DNA of 64,000 bases from Plectrocnemia conspersa (GCA_009617715.1 VTFK01000264.1:496001-560000); one strand, 5' to 3'; shown: positions 21,940 through 34,991, numbered from the stretch's first letter. Numbers and translations: made by a program. The notes: a model not told the origin generated them from the sequence alone.

Positions 21940-22440
21940 TTTAGCCAAAGCGTTCCAACCGAAATCATAGGAATAATCTGATGACAAAAAAGAAAATGAC
22001 ATAGTATAGCACTTTCCGACATTAAAGGGGAGACAGTTTCAAAAGCTCATTTTCATAGAGAATTTTACTTTGTAGAGAGTAGAAGTCCGCAACAGATTAA
22101 ATGCATCTTAACAATTTTAAATCATCGCTATACAAACGTGAATTGGAATTTGTAACTGGCGTATTTATGTCATTAATGAATAATGAGAAATATTCTTTTG
22201 ATAATCAGTTCAAACACTTGAGTCTCAAAAGTAATTGAAGACATAACTATTAAATATTTGAGCAGAAGCTTACAACACCGCGACTGGTCTACAAGTTTTT
22301 AGTGCACAATTTGATAATTTTTTTATGTATAGTGAAAACTTTAGTGCATTTCCAAAGATCGAAAAGCTTTAGAGAAGCTGTGAGCTGAATTTCTCAACTT
22401 TAAAAATTAAAATAGGACCAAATCAGGTCCAGAATGCTTA
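21940..22440. repeat. Diverged copy 3 of the dispersed repeat
   Basis: This copy covers the parts matching 5,763-5,870 and 6,110-6,300, with shared words such as ATAGGAATAAT, GCACTTTC, CATAGAGAAT, GCAGAAGCT and TGCATTT. It has many stops in all frames. Copies 1 and 3 share the 5' and 3' parts; copies 1 and 2 share the middle. Confidence 0.45.
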
Positions 22441-23219
22441 AAAATATATACACCTATCATTTGAATGTCAACCACCAACTTATTGCTTATTAGGTTAAAA
22501 TGAATAAATCACTTTTAATTTATAAAACATATTTTTTTTTAATTTTAACGTCATTTTTTATTTTATTTATAATTTACTTTATGTTTGTATGCTTTGAATC
22601 GCATGTATGAATTTATAAAATAGTATTAAAATGTGAGCCGCTAAGTAAGTTGTAAAAAATAAGTAATATGTCTGTTCCGACAATTTTACATATATTTATG
22701 CATGGCCGAATAAAAGTGTGTTATGGCCGTGCGTGGTTTTTTGTGTATTAAATAACCTGAAGACGCCTCAGCTGTCACGGCGTGTGGTCGTGCGTCAGCA
22801 AGGATTCTGAGGATGTAAACTCTGATAATAAAGCATTTCTATGGTTAGAGGCGTTTAATTCCGTCGAGAGAAGGTGGTCCTTCGAAAAGAAAAGACGGCC
22901 ATCTCCAAAGGGGAGAGGTCGCAACAATGTCTTTAAAGCCAACAAAATAATCTAAATCAAAAACTAAGCTATTACAATATTTTTTCAGAAAAATAGATAT
23001 TTATGAATATATATAATATATATTTGTCAAAATGTAAATATTGGGCTTAAATTTTGATTATTGTACACAATTTTTATTATTTATAATTCTATTTTTAGAA
23101 GCCATGAGCGAGAAATAAGATGACTACGCCAAAATGGAACTAAACAACTGACTGCATCACAATCATTGTCACGCGATCATCGTAAAAGATAGTATCCCCA
23201 AATATAAATAGATAAAAAA
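22441..23219. other. AT-rich DNA with a GC-richer block at 22,690-22,930
   Basis: The block contains AATAAA near 22,829 and a purine-rich stretch GAGAGAAGGTGGTCC. It has no open frame and no recognisable ends. It may be part of an old element or a regulatory sequence. Confidence 0.35.
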
Positions 23220-23790
23220 ATACGTTTTATTAGCATTTATATGCTTTGATTGACATTAACCTCAATCATCATACACATCATGTTCACATTTAAAATGAAC
23301 CTGGTTTATTTGCAATTCGAGTAATTATATTTAGTCAAATCTAATGAATAATTAAAAGGAAAAACTCACATTTCGGCCTTGGAACTCAAAATTTGAAGAT
23401 TTCAACACGAAGATTGTTTATATAGCTTAATCAATGTATTCTTCTAATCCTCACACACATTATGTATATATTTATTATAGCACACCTAGTTAATTTTCAA
23501 TCCGAATATTTATATTCAGTCAAATCGAACAACATACTAATGAAAATTATTGTCGCGGAGCAAATTATTTACAACGGTTGTCACATTACTGTCAGCCATC
23601 TTGTTTTATATTTGAATGCTTATTTTTCATTGGTCGAAACAACAGAATTCATTACCGGTGGTTCGGAAATTCAATTTTTATTTTTTTTTATTAGAATTAA
23701 ATATATTTCCTTTGTTTACGTGTATTATTATTCACCAACAAATTCACCATCGGTAAATAGCTTTTTAATTAGATAATAAATAGGCTACTC
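23220..23790. repeat. Dispersed repeat homologous to the interior of the 39.4-41.2 kb element
   Basis: Many words recur in order at 40,130-40,925: AAAAGGAAAAACTCACATTTCGGCC, CAAAATTTGAAGATTTC, CGAAGATTGTTTA, CTTAATCAATGTATTCTTC, AACACACCTAGTTAATTT, AAAATTATTGTCGCG, and a block ending ATTGGTCGAAACAACAGAA. No terminal GAGCGC arms are visible here, so this is either an internal fragment or a separate element that also sits inside the other one. Confidence 0.65.
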
Positions 23791-25400
23791 GTGAATTAAT
23801 TTTATTTACTCTACAAGAGTTTGAAAATCTAAAAGAAATTTCCAGCTCGACCTCTGGTCTACATAAAATAAAAATTGAGGCATAGGCAAACACAATAAAG
23901 GACGCAAATATTAAGGCTATATTCGATCTTTAGATAGAAACTCGTGCTATATTATATTGAATTCAATTAGGTTATATTTATAGTTATATTCCACTAATAA
24001 GTCTAACTGCAACTAGGTTTATTTATAATCAATATTGTATAAATCTTTGATATCAAGGTAGGATTTTCCTCAACAACAACACAAGTAGCATGCTTGAACA
24101 AATTATATAACAAATCGCGATATTGATACAAAGGCAACTCTGTCAAGATATCTGTGAAGTGGTTAATATAATTCTAGTTTAGCCCGTTCGTTTCCACAAT
24201 TATGTTCATGTTTAAATTCTGTAACAGTTTACGATAGCGAAATATTGAATATAAACCTGTATCATATAAAATAAATGCAAATTTACATTTTATTTAATAG
24301 ATATATACACGATTAAATAACCTAGAATGTAAGTTACACTGTAAAACCGATTTGCACATTGATGTGACAAAGATAACTCTATCAATATTTTAATTATAGA
24401 TTCGTGTAAGTATTATAGAGTAAAATTCTTTAGAAGTATTAGCTTTACTCCAATAGTATCCATATTATTTTATTTTAATAAAGTAAAAAAACAACATCTC
24501 CATTGAATGTTCAGTCGAAACTTAAACGCCCTAATTTGAAACCCGACATATTTATTGGTGAAACCTAAGCGTAAACATTTACCTCAACAAACTGTTATAC
24601 GTACCTCACCCCGAACCTTCTTTAATATTTAAAAAGATGTAAGGGGTATAAGCGGGTGGCGGTTATACGTTTTTAACAATTTGTGTTTTGAAAATCGAAT
24701 GTAGGTGCATATTAATTAAATCTGTTTTGGGACATTATATTTTTTATAAATCTACAAATGATACTAAAATATACAATAAAAATATCCAATAAATAAAATA
24801 AACAATAAGAAACTTACTTGAATATACTTATTCAAGTAAGTTTGCCTTAGTTGAAATTGATGAAATACCGCAAAATAATTCAATTTATTTTAACTATCGG
24901 AAAATTTCTTATGCTATCATCTGAGCAGATAACCGTCTAAAATGTTTCAAAGTTTTACAAAGGGTAAAAGTAATTTCTTTCGATGCAATAATAGTCCTAC
25001 TTCCGTTTAGTCTTTATGAAAAATAAATATACATGAAGTATGTAGTATATCAATAAAATTTGAAGGATCACATCAATGCCGAAGTCGTTCATCTCCACAA
25101 CGTAGAAGATCTAACCAAAGAAAGAAATAACCAAACCACACGAATTGATGCAATCATATTTATGTTTAACCAAATGACATATAATGCATTAGTAATCTCG
25201 ATTGTAATTTTCCGATAAACACCCTTAAAAGGTTCAGTAATTATAATTTTTTTAAAGACACTGAAAAATATCTATAAGGTCTTATTTTCAATATGAATAT
25301 AAAAGTGTTTGAAAACGGCTGTAAGGAAAAATCTATATATGTAATATCAGAAGAATCTTCATTTATATGTGTATTCGAATTATCAACGTTTTACTGTATA
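23791..25400. other. AT-rich DNA with one short perfect hairpin
   Basis: At 24,810-24,824 AAACTTACTTGAATA is followed by TACT and its exact complement at 24,829-24,843. Nothing else was recognised. Confidence 0.5.
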
Positions 25401-25506
25401 ACACGTGCGTGTTGGTCAAATGGCCGACATAAATTAGGAGATCCCTGCAACTAGTCTCGCCTTCTTTTTACTTAAATTATTGACGGACAACATTCGAACC
25501 ACTTAC

Positions 25507-25590
25507 CAATTCGCCACGAAGCAATAAACAAGCGTTCAATTCAGCCTCTGCGAGAAATTTTCCGTTTCGGTGAATACTTTTACTTTTATA
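25507..25590 (-). promoter_or_regulatory. Candidate alternative TATA promoter and short first exon
   Basis: Reading the minus strand, TATAAAAG lies at 25590-25583. About 75 nt later comes ATTG|GTAAGTGG, with the donor at 25506-25505, close to consensus. The block around 25,400-25,680 is visibly less AT-rich than its surroundings. Spacing suggests transcription starting near 25,555 and a non-coding first exon of about 50 nt. It could splice to the acceptor at 16,996. This is inferred from motifs only. Confidence 0.35.
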
Positions 25591-26186
25591 ATCAACTACA
25601 GCAGCAGTAGTTGCCAAAGTTTTCGATCCGCAACCGAAACCAATAGAACGACTAACTCTTACGATACCCTAGGTTTAATTTATCTATTTTTTATTTCGCA
25701 AACGGCCGGAAATTGATTACCTACACTTTTTACGTATAAAATTTTTTTTTTAAATGTTGAATATAAATATTATGCATATATCACATCATCATTCCATTAG
25801 TTTATTACCGTCATTCAGTGATATATTTTAAAACATAATCCTTATGCGCTTAAAATATTTCGGGAAATTAATTACTAACGAACAGTTCGGCTTCCGCGAA
25901 AATCAAAGCTTATAATTTGATGGAGCATATCATCGCTTATTTTTTTATGAAAATGAGGACGGCCCTTTTAATTTTAGATAAATAAAAAACTTTTGATACG
26001 CTATAGAATGATGGTTTGATTCATAAACTATACAAATACGAAATCTCCGACTATCTGCTACGCTAAATATGCTCATACATAAAAAGTAGAAGCTATGCTG
26101 TTTTATTAAATAATAAACATATTGCAAAATTAGTTTTATGGTTTCTTTACAATGATTCTACAATAATAGTAATAAATATATTCAGT

Positions 26187-27363
26187 GGCAACGTCACAAA
26201 TGAGCGCGGACAAATGAGCGTGTGTCAAAAGAGCGCTGCGTTATAAGCGCTGCGTCATAAGAGTGCTTACCAAAGTAGCACTGTAACAAAATAGCGTGCG
26301 TCAAATACGCAGACAGTCATATGAGCGTTTGACAAAAGAAAGCACGTCATAAGAGCGCAAAAATATTTTAGGAGTTAGGTATACAAAATTTAAGTAAATT
26401 GTGAGAAATTTACAAAGAATAAAAATTCACGAAGTATAGGCGATAAAATTAATATTTTATGTGCAAGAGCGTATTGACAATTAAAATGATTTGTCAATGC
26501 AAACATTATTATTTATTAACTATTACGTACATACGAAAGTATGGCTCCCCATTCCCATACATACGATATACTAATTTTGAGTTTATTATTAGATTTGTTC
26601 TAATTAACCTAACATCGTGGCACATTTCTGACCATAGATATGAAAATTTTCAATATACTAACGTATATCATATGTGTATGATTATTAATAGATGATTTTT
26701 TTTACAGTTTAATATATAAAACAATAATCGTTTAATTAACTGAAATATATTATATAATATTTGTACTCAGTTGTTATTCGAGACAGAGTGTAGTCGTCTA
26801 AAATAGACACCCAAAAACCAACTGCGATGCTGTGAAAATTGATTATTATATTTTTTATTTTTCGCATATAATTAAAAAATATATTATAGAAAAAAGTTTC
26901 ACGATATTTTTATATGCTATTTGTTTATAGTCAAATAGGAAAAAAATGGACTGGCGTGCCATATACCTGCTCTATAACTGTACGCATTCATTGCAAGTCA
27001 AGTCGATAATTATTTGTCAATTTAATAAAACATTACAGAACAAATCTAATGATAAAATCAAAATCAGCGTTTCATTTTAGTACAAAATATATGTATATCG
27101 TACGTATGGGGATGGGGAGCCATATTTTCGTATGTACGTAATAATTAATAAATAATAATGTTTTAATCGTCATTACGCTATGGCACATAAAATACTAATT
27201 TTACCGCCTATATCTCTTGAATTTTAATTCTTTGTAAATTTCTCACAATTTACTTATATTTTGTATACCTAATTCCTAAAATATTCATTACTTGATATTC
27301 TCCAAGTATTTTTGCGCTCATATGACGGCGCTCATTTGCCGCACGCTCTTTTGACCGGCTGCC
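26187..27363. mobile_element. Long-TIR (foldback, MULE-like) element with iterated GAGCGC motifs, copy 1
   Basis: A perfect 9-bp direct repeat ATATTCAGT flanks the element (26,178-26,186 and 27,364-27,372). The ends GGCAACG and CGGCTGCC begin inverted arms several hundred bases long. For example, AAATTGTGAGAAATTTACAAAG near 26,397 is mirrored near 27,232, and TTAGATTTGTTCT near 26,590 near 27,040. The outer ~170 bp of the left arm consist of about ten degenerate units such as TCAAAAGAGCGC and TCATAAGAGCGC; the right arm has a shorter set. Open frames (26,459-26,695) fall within the arms and look non-coding. A 9-bp target duplication with long arms is typical of Mutator-like elements; that class assignment is inference. 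Confidence 0.85.
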
Positions 27364-27904
27364 ATATTCAGTATGACTTCTCACTCTAATATATATTTTA
27401 TGATTGTTTTTATAAAAATAAAAAGTAAATCATTATTCGCGCTGGTAATGCAGTTGTGTTATTATATAATAGGTTATTGAAATTTATCAGAAATGTGCGC
27501 ATGTGAGCATATGATCCTCCTATTGTTTAGATTGTATACGAAGAATTGGTAATTAATACGATAGCTACGTCGTGTCTATCAACTTATGGGCTAATTAAAT
27601 TACTGTATTGTGTAAATGAATATTAAACTATAATGGCTTTTTAAATTATTCATTACATATTTTTTAATACACATATATAATTTTTATTGTTGTATAATTA
27701 GCGCTTCCGACTCAGGTAGAACCGGAACCGTGCAGACCCAAATATTATACTCGCACGTTTTTAAAGAACCAATTTTTAACGGGTACCCAATATAATATTT
27801 GATTTATCCATATGAAATAAATATCTCAAACAATTTTCAACATGTAAAATTTCGGCTATTCCTCTGTTTCGCCAAACTCATTTAGAGATTAGGTGGGTAG
27901 TGAG

Positions 27905-29014
27905 TAGAGTCTCCAATTCGAGTAATCGAGTACTCGATACTCGAGTATTTTTGTCTATTTTTCAAGTACTTGATAATCGAGTATTTTGAAAATTACTCGA
28001 TTAATACTCGAAATTAAAATTTTTTGAAATATTTCAGAAACAAAAAATAGCTTTAACTCGGTCCGGTAAAAGGTTAACGTCTTGCTTTTATTTGGCGTTT
28101 ATGCCCGAAGTCCCGAGTTAGAGCGGTTACTATCAGGTATAATTTTTTCATAGTTCCATAGTTGCATAGTTCCGGTCGTCGGCTATGTTAGTGGGTACGA
28201 CGGAGAAATTTCTTTTGTGTTTTCTGTTCGACAGTCCCGACTTATCTAATTTATGGCAATGAACAATAAGAAATATCAACAAAAATTTTTTTAGGTTTTA
28301 TTACTATGCAGTTGTAGCGTAAAGTGTTGTAAATTGTTTATACTGATCCCTCAGCCTAAAATATAAATCAAAACAATTGTGTGTTTTAAAGGCATTTAAA
28401 GTAAAGTCAGTTCTTTTCGAACCGTTTAGCTCTAGAGTGAAAGGGATTCACCCAAATACATCTTCGAAGGATATAGATTTAAATTCTTCGCATTAATCAG
28501 GAGTAGAATATTGTATATTGTTAAGAAAAAAAAATCTATTCAAGAAGAATTACAAAATGCTATTTTGTCAATAGTCGAAGGAAATAAGAGAAAAGCAGAG
28601 AAGGGAATGAAAGAAGAAAACATAAAAAGAGAGTTCAAAAAAGTTTATATCTATAAAAAGCGAACAGATATAAATTAGAAGCCTTATCCAACGCGTTAAT
28701 GACAATAAGACCAACATCAACATCAACGGAAAGGGTTTTTTCCATAACGGGAATAATAAAACCAAAGGTTAGCAGTAATATTAAATTCGAGACACTTTTT
28801 GCAATATTGTTTTAAAAGTATGTTCGTGAAGTTAAAATAATTGTAAAAGTAACATACTAAGTATTTTATTTATTTATTTATATGTGCACGAATTTTAATA
28901 ATAGCTATTATGGTACATTTGGTAAATACTCGAAAGTACTCGAGTACTCGAGTATTTTAAAATTTTAATATTCGATACTCGAGTAGTTGATGGTTCGAGT
29001 AATTGGAGACTCTA
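27905..29014 (+). mobile_element. hAT-family deletion derivative with CGAGTACTCGA-rich ends
   Basis: A perfect 8-bp duplication GTAGTGAG flanks it at 27,897-27,904 and 29,015-29,022. Terminal inverted repeats are TAGAGTCTCCAATT and its complement. Just inside both ends are many overlapping CGAGTA/TACTCG words that can pair with one another. At about 28,655-28,815 the plus strand reads LEALSNALMTIRPTSTSTER followed by VFSITGIIKPK. This is the C-terminal hAT dimerisation signature (P.TSa.sER.FS..G). The rest of the transposase is missing, so the copy is non-autonomous. Confidence 0.9.
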
Positions 29015-29022
29015 GTAGTGAG

Positions 29023-31470
29023 AGTAGTATATCGAAAAGGGACAGGAAATCCCTATTTAAGCAATGATGAATTATCTTTGACTTTGGAATTTAAAAACTA
29101 ATATTTAAGCTATTATGTATGTAATGCACTGTAAGTAAAACAATGTATGTAGTAAAATATAAATGTATAATGTTATTGTTTTCTATATCTATCACTAACG
29201 ATATGTTATAAATATAAAATATTTAAAATTATAGTATACAATATAAATTATAACTTCATGACAGTATATAATTGTAACAAAAAAAAAAACTCAAAATCTG
29301 GTTAATTTATTGAAAAACACCCAAAAACCAGGTAATAAATTCCTATATATAATTATCTCATATTTAAAAAAAAAATATTTTACTTAATTTATTTTTATTT
29401 ATTTAAACAAATAATAATTATACAATTAAACAGTAAAAATATTATATGAAAATCATTTTTTTTCCAGCTCCTCATAACTATCGCCGAAAATATCCTTGTA
29501 TTTGGCAAGCTCGTGGAGAAGTTGGATGGGTTATGCAAGAGGAGCGTTCTCAAGCCCTGAAGTTTTCAAAAAACAAATTTATTACTATTTTTTTGGATCG
29601 GATTTAACAAAAAATTATAGTCCTTATATTTTATGTAGGTAAAGATAATGATCTATTGTTTTACATATAATTATTATAGTTATTTATATTTCTTATGTAT
29701 AATATAACAAAAAATCCGATAATATTTAAAATTTGGTTAATAACTAATATGAATAAGAGAAGCTTAAGTTATAATAAATCAAGATGCTTTAAATATATTT
29801 ATTAATGTTTATCAGTTTAATTGTGCTATTCTTAAAATTGTATGGTAGTAAAGTTAAACGTCGATATTTTATTAAAAGCGATTTCTTGTAAATTAGTTAC
29901 TCCATGCTTATAATCGCAGCCGTGTTATAATCTGTCGATATTAACGATACAATGTATCCGTTATTAAAGGATTTAATTATCTCGAAAAGCTTCACGTTTA
30001 AAACTCTCTTTTCACAGAAGAGAGATGATTAGTGAAAATTTTAGCTCGGTTTCCAGGTGATTTTTAATTAAAACACTTTTTCAGGCGTGGTACAAAATTA
30101 ACAACACCTAAAAATGTGTATTTATATAAAAACGAGACGTAGGTAAAATTTAAAAATTGAAAAACTGCAGACAAACGTACAGACAAATAGGGAAATTGGT
30201 AGTCCAAAGGACGCTACCTCAGTTGGGTGTTCACAGAGCTTACATTCTCTTAAGAGCTTGGGAATTAAAGCTCAAAAGAGGTCCCTCACTCCCCACATTG
30301 TTAACGGCGATCTCCAGCGTGTGGTGGACTGGCGCCGAGGAAATGTGTCTCATTAGAGAAGAAGATTTTTTTTGAAAAATCTATCTCGAAAAAAATGCGC
30401 TAAGTGGAGCCACAGGAAAAGCGCAAAAGCTAAAAACGCAGATGAATCGACAAACATACACACATAACAAAACACTAGCTTGTTTGAGATGTGTAGTTTT
30501 TAAATTGATTTGAATGTGCAAATATTTTCTAAGCTATTTGATAAATTAATTACAATTACAAACGGTATTAATGAATTGTGTCGACAGATTGTGTTCAATT
30601 TAAAGTGTAATTTCATTATTATTTGTTCATTGAATAAGGTGGTTTAAATTAGCCCGGCGCCAATTGTTCTGAAACGTGTGGATAATTATCCATCGCCTGG
30701 GCAATTTCTCCATTTTCTTCTCTCGGAGATAATGAAATTCGGCGGTCCACGGATTCCGCTTGTACGTAAAGAAAACTTATTATTTTCCTACCGTTTGCCA
30801 GATGACAAAGTCTCACTTAAATCAAAATTCAGAGCTACGAGTAAAGGGCCTTAACTGACAAGTAGAACGTAATTTTTCATTGCTGTCATATAAAGGGTAA
30901 ATCACGAATTTAGCTACTAAAATGTTATTTTTTTAATATTTTACATGATTACATTAGAGGAAGATTGCCTGGGATGTCCTGCTTTTCAAAATACAATTAT
31001 TATTAATACACATTTATAGATTATATCGTTTTATAGAGATGACACATATTATAAATATATGGTATTTAAAAAAAGATCACGTTAACTCATTGCAGAATCA
31101 CTTTATTACATGATCACTAAAATTAGTAAACCTACATTTAACGTACTTGTAATGCATGAAAAGCTTTATTACTTATAATAAAAATAAAATGTTGTAGCGG
31201 TTAAAATATTGACTAATATTCATCGGTGTTCCAAGTCATAAAATATTTAATACATAAAATATAAAATCATAAAAATGGAATAATATGTAACTATTCTAAT
31301 AATTTTATATATACTTTTAATTCATTTTTATTTTTAGGAACAATGGAGCTGCTAAATAAAAATCTCTTTTTTAGAATTTTGAAGAAGCAATGCATGATCC
31401 TTCAAGATATAAAAATTATTAAAGAAAAAATTGTTGCCATAAAAATTGTCGGAATCCCGAAAAAAGTATG
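29023..31470. other. AT-rich DNA with a GC-richer block at about 30,150-30,780
   Basis: The block includes CAGTTGGGTGTTCACAGAGC and, near 30,650-30,760, GCCCGGCGCCAATTGTTC and CATCGCCTGGGCAATTTCTCC. The longest plus-strand frame is 72 codons (30,157-30,375) and not recognisable. It could be a conserved regulatory region or a transcript. The remainder is featureless. Confidence 0.35.
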
Positions 31471-31473
31471 CTA

Positions 31474-32320
31474 GAGTACGCTCGGGATAAGGATTCCGGT
31501 TTGGTATTATGTGCGTGAACTTTGTGGCTCAAAACAATTTTGCTCAGAATATTTATTTTTTTTATTTTAAAAGAAAATATATGTTTATTTAACATACATA
31601 CATCTGAGCTAAGTTGAAAATTGAACGGACAATTAAAAATATATTATATAATCGAAGAAACCAGACATTGATGTCATTAATTAAATATTTGCAAAATTCA
31701 AAATCTTTCACTAGTCAAAAAAATAATGAAGTCTTTAGCTATTCTTCAAAAGCAAAAAGATATAAAATGGGGAAAGAAATTATTCGCAGATTGTTTAATG
31801 GCTCGACGACTCTGTTAAATCATTAAAAATTAAAAAATTATCAATGGCGGAACGATAAGAATAATAACTTTTTTAAGCCTTACAGAGAATAGTGTAAAAA
31901 AACCAACAACGTACGGATTAATGGAAAAATAATTAAAATATGTTAATCCACGGACGGGTAAGAGAACGTATAACTTACAATGTATATTTGAAGCCTTGAT
32001 AGCAATTAAGAAATTTTGTTCTCTTAAAATTTCATTTATAAATAAAAAACAGTGGCACGAGTTTAGTGACCTACTCATGGGACAGTGGGCATATCTGGGT
32101 TAAACCAATATCAACACAAAATTATTTAAAATAAATTACTAGAGAAGATCGAACTTCTGTGCCACACTGCACTTTAATGTCGAATACCAGCGTTGACGAA
32201 TCAGCGACTGTCTTTAAAAAAGAAAGCGAGACAACGAAGTACACACTACATCGCTTCTCCCACTCATATACATGTACACACACGCAATAACAAACCGGCA
32301 TCCTTATCCCGAGCGTACTC
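31474..32320 (-). mobile_element. TA-flanked DNA transposon derivative (GAGTACGCTCGGG ends)
   Basis: The ends GAGTACGCTCGGGATAAGG (31,474 on) and the complementary CCTTATCCCGAGCGTACTC (ending 32,320) are almost perfect inverted repeats. They extend through CCGGTTTG, and TA lies immediately outside each end. The leader words AAGTGCAGTGTGGCAC and TTCGTTGTCTCGC read on the minus strand near 32,250-32,160 and are shared with the 3.1-3.56 kb copy. Interior open frames of 70 and 82 codons are not recognisable. An element of about 0.85 kb, probably an internal deletion product. Confidence 0.75.
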
Positions 32321-34990
32321 TACAAACATTTTACAAAAATTGAAATTTCACAAAAACCTGACGTGCTAGAAATAATGTTTTAACCTTTCTGAAATCAAAA
32401 TCAGCTATTTACATTAAAGGGACAAGAACCAGTGTAATCGTTCCAAGTTATATTCATATAATATTCACAAATTCCGATCTCCAAGAGATAATAAACATTA
32501 AAAATAATAAGGTCAATATTGGGTTTAAGCCCATATCTTATTATTAGTTTGACTGTTTTAAAGATAGTTTATGATTATGTATGTATTAAGTCTCTTTGAG
32601 CAATAAATTTGTGGTATGCTAAAAATTGTGGATAATTATCATATCGCTCAAAGCATAAAGCAATTACACCATTATAAAATAATTTTATATATATAAAATT
32701 AAAAACTATTGCAACTTATTGAAAATTTACTGATGCAGGATAGTGAAAATAAAACATGAAAATTGAAACCCAAAAATAAGAATAAACAATTCATTATATT
32801 TATCATTTGGATTCAGTGTTAAAACTAGTGTGCTTGGTTTGTAGATAATTTTTTGCTTGTGATCTCATTAAGATCTATCAAATGTATTGTTAGCACTGTA
32901 CCAAGTTTCTTACAAAATCGCAAAAAGCAAAAACATATACATAAGTTTTGCTATTATATAAGCTATCAATTTGATTGCAATAGTGTTTCAAGGATCATAT
33001 TCAAAAAGTTGGTAATTATACAGAAGTTAGCTTTGAATGTAGCTTTAAATGAACTGATGTAGCTAAATGCCTATTTAAATGCATATATTTAAAGAAAATA
33101 TATTACCCTACTGATGACCGATCATTGCGATAGTAATACTGCTCAGTACGAGAGGAACGGCAGTTTTGGACATTTGGTTCACTTTGGTTGACGCTACCAT
33201 TATCCTCTGTTGAATATAATAATATTTCCTTAAAATTTCGTAACATATATAAATCATCCATTACTAAAACTGTAAAGACGTGTATCATAGTTACCGCTAA
33301 TTCTACCAGTGTATATATCATACCTGAAATTAGCAGACAAACCCTTTGCTTGGATCGAAATATTATAACCCCTTTTATGGCCTACCCACACATATGGTGT
33401 TTTAAAGATGATAGGTTCTTAAATGTAATCAAATTTGCATTAATCGACTGTTGTGAATATGAATATTAATCATTTTATTTTATTATAAATAGTATGCAAA
33501 ATATATGTATATTTTATAATAATTAAAATTTATGAAGCAATATTTTTCATGCAATTTTTTATTTATAGTGTAAGATTTGAGTATGTATAGTATAAGATTT
33601 GATACATATAATTTATTTATTATTTTTATTCTTTGAATATCTAGAGTTACGGAGAGACGTTAACATTAAATTGGTGGCAACCGAATAATTTTAACATTAA
33701 ATAGGTAACAACGGTGGGATCACCTGAGAATAACAGGAGTTCTTATGAAGCTTTAGATTCAAAGTAGACCAACCGGCGAACGTAACAATAATATAAATTT
33801 TTCTGTTTTCCTCAAAGTATCAAATAACAATACTTGTCTTATCATATAATTATCAAGCGTTTAGTATTTATAAGGCATCTTGGAAACTAATTAACAAAAG
33901 ACGCAGCAGGTGTGTGAAATTCTGTAAAACAAATTGAAAGAAAAGCGTCAAATATTCAAAGAAAAGGAGATAAAAACTTTCATCAAGCTAAGCATATGAA
34001 TAACATAGTTTACTGTTTAAGCATAACTGTATAAATGAATCATATCAGTATGTGGATACATGCTCGATTAATAGCATACTATTTATACTCCATTTGTATA
34101 CCTAATATAATTATGTGCTGTAATTAATAAAATACTCTTAGAGGTATCTAGTTTGCGATGTGGAAAACCAAAGTTTAAACTAAATTGCATGCACATATTG
34201 GTGTCGCATAAACTTGCGGGTGCGAAATTTGTTTGCCATGTTACTTAGCAATTAAATGGGCTTCATGGAATTTGGCAAATGATTAATAATCTCACCCTAC
34301 GACGAAATAGCAAATGGAGGCAACGAACAGGCTTTTGAAATGGCCTAAGCATTATCACATTCCAAAGTTTGCCGTATAATTTAGTAATAGTTTTAGATAC
34401 TACAAAGCAATAACAATTATTTAGAGAGCGCAAACTATCATTGAAATGACCACGAAAATAAATTTAAAACTGCCAAATTCAATAAATATGCAAACATATA
34501 AAAAATATGCTGATTCGTTAAAGATATTTAACAAAGCAAAATTAACACAAAGCTCAAATATTTAAGTAACCCGGGAAAAAACTCTACTCAAACATGGTTC
34601 ATAACTATTACTATTAATGTTATTTATTATATATACATATACGACTGCTTTTAAACATACGTATACTGTCTTAACTTGTTAATACAAATATAATAGTTCA
34701 TCCGAAAATAAATGTCGTTTTTTAAAATTTAAGTTTGAACAGTCAGTTGTGCTTTATCCGTTGATAAAGCAGACTGATTGATAAATTTATCCTGAGTGCG
34801 TATTTTATTATGTATGCGACACACTAAACTCTACCTACCAAAATTGCAGAATTTTTATCAAGGCTAGAATTTATACGAAATTGCATGTTATATGAATTTC
34901 TAACCAAAATACAGCAACTACGACCATTAAATCATTTGTTAAATTGGTAATTTTCAAAGATGGTTTAAAAAATTGTAACAATTTTAAATA
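32321..34990. other. AT-rich DNA, nothing recognised with confidence
   Basis: Short open frames at 32,853-33,062, 33,103-33,321 and 33,188-33,469 have no family resemblance. A slightly GC-richer stretch near 33,645-33,785 has no identifiable ends. Confidence 0.45.
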
Positions 34991-34991
34991 A

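Noticed and set aside
22668..22930. Possible solo LTR (TGT...ACA with an AATAAA word)
   Set aside because: No matching 4-6 bp duplication at the tentative borders and no second copy in the window.
26187..26360. CRISPR-like array of short repeats
   Set aside because: Units are degenerate, spacers are not uniform, the array is mirrored at the other end, and a 9-bp target duplication shows it to be a transposon arm in eukaryotic DNA.
33645..33785. Possible LTR/primer-binding-site region (TGGTGGCAACCG)
   Set aside because: No paired LTR, no recognisable tRNA-complementary start and no gag/pol sequence nearby.
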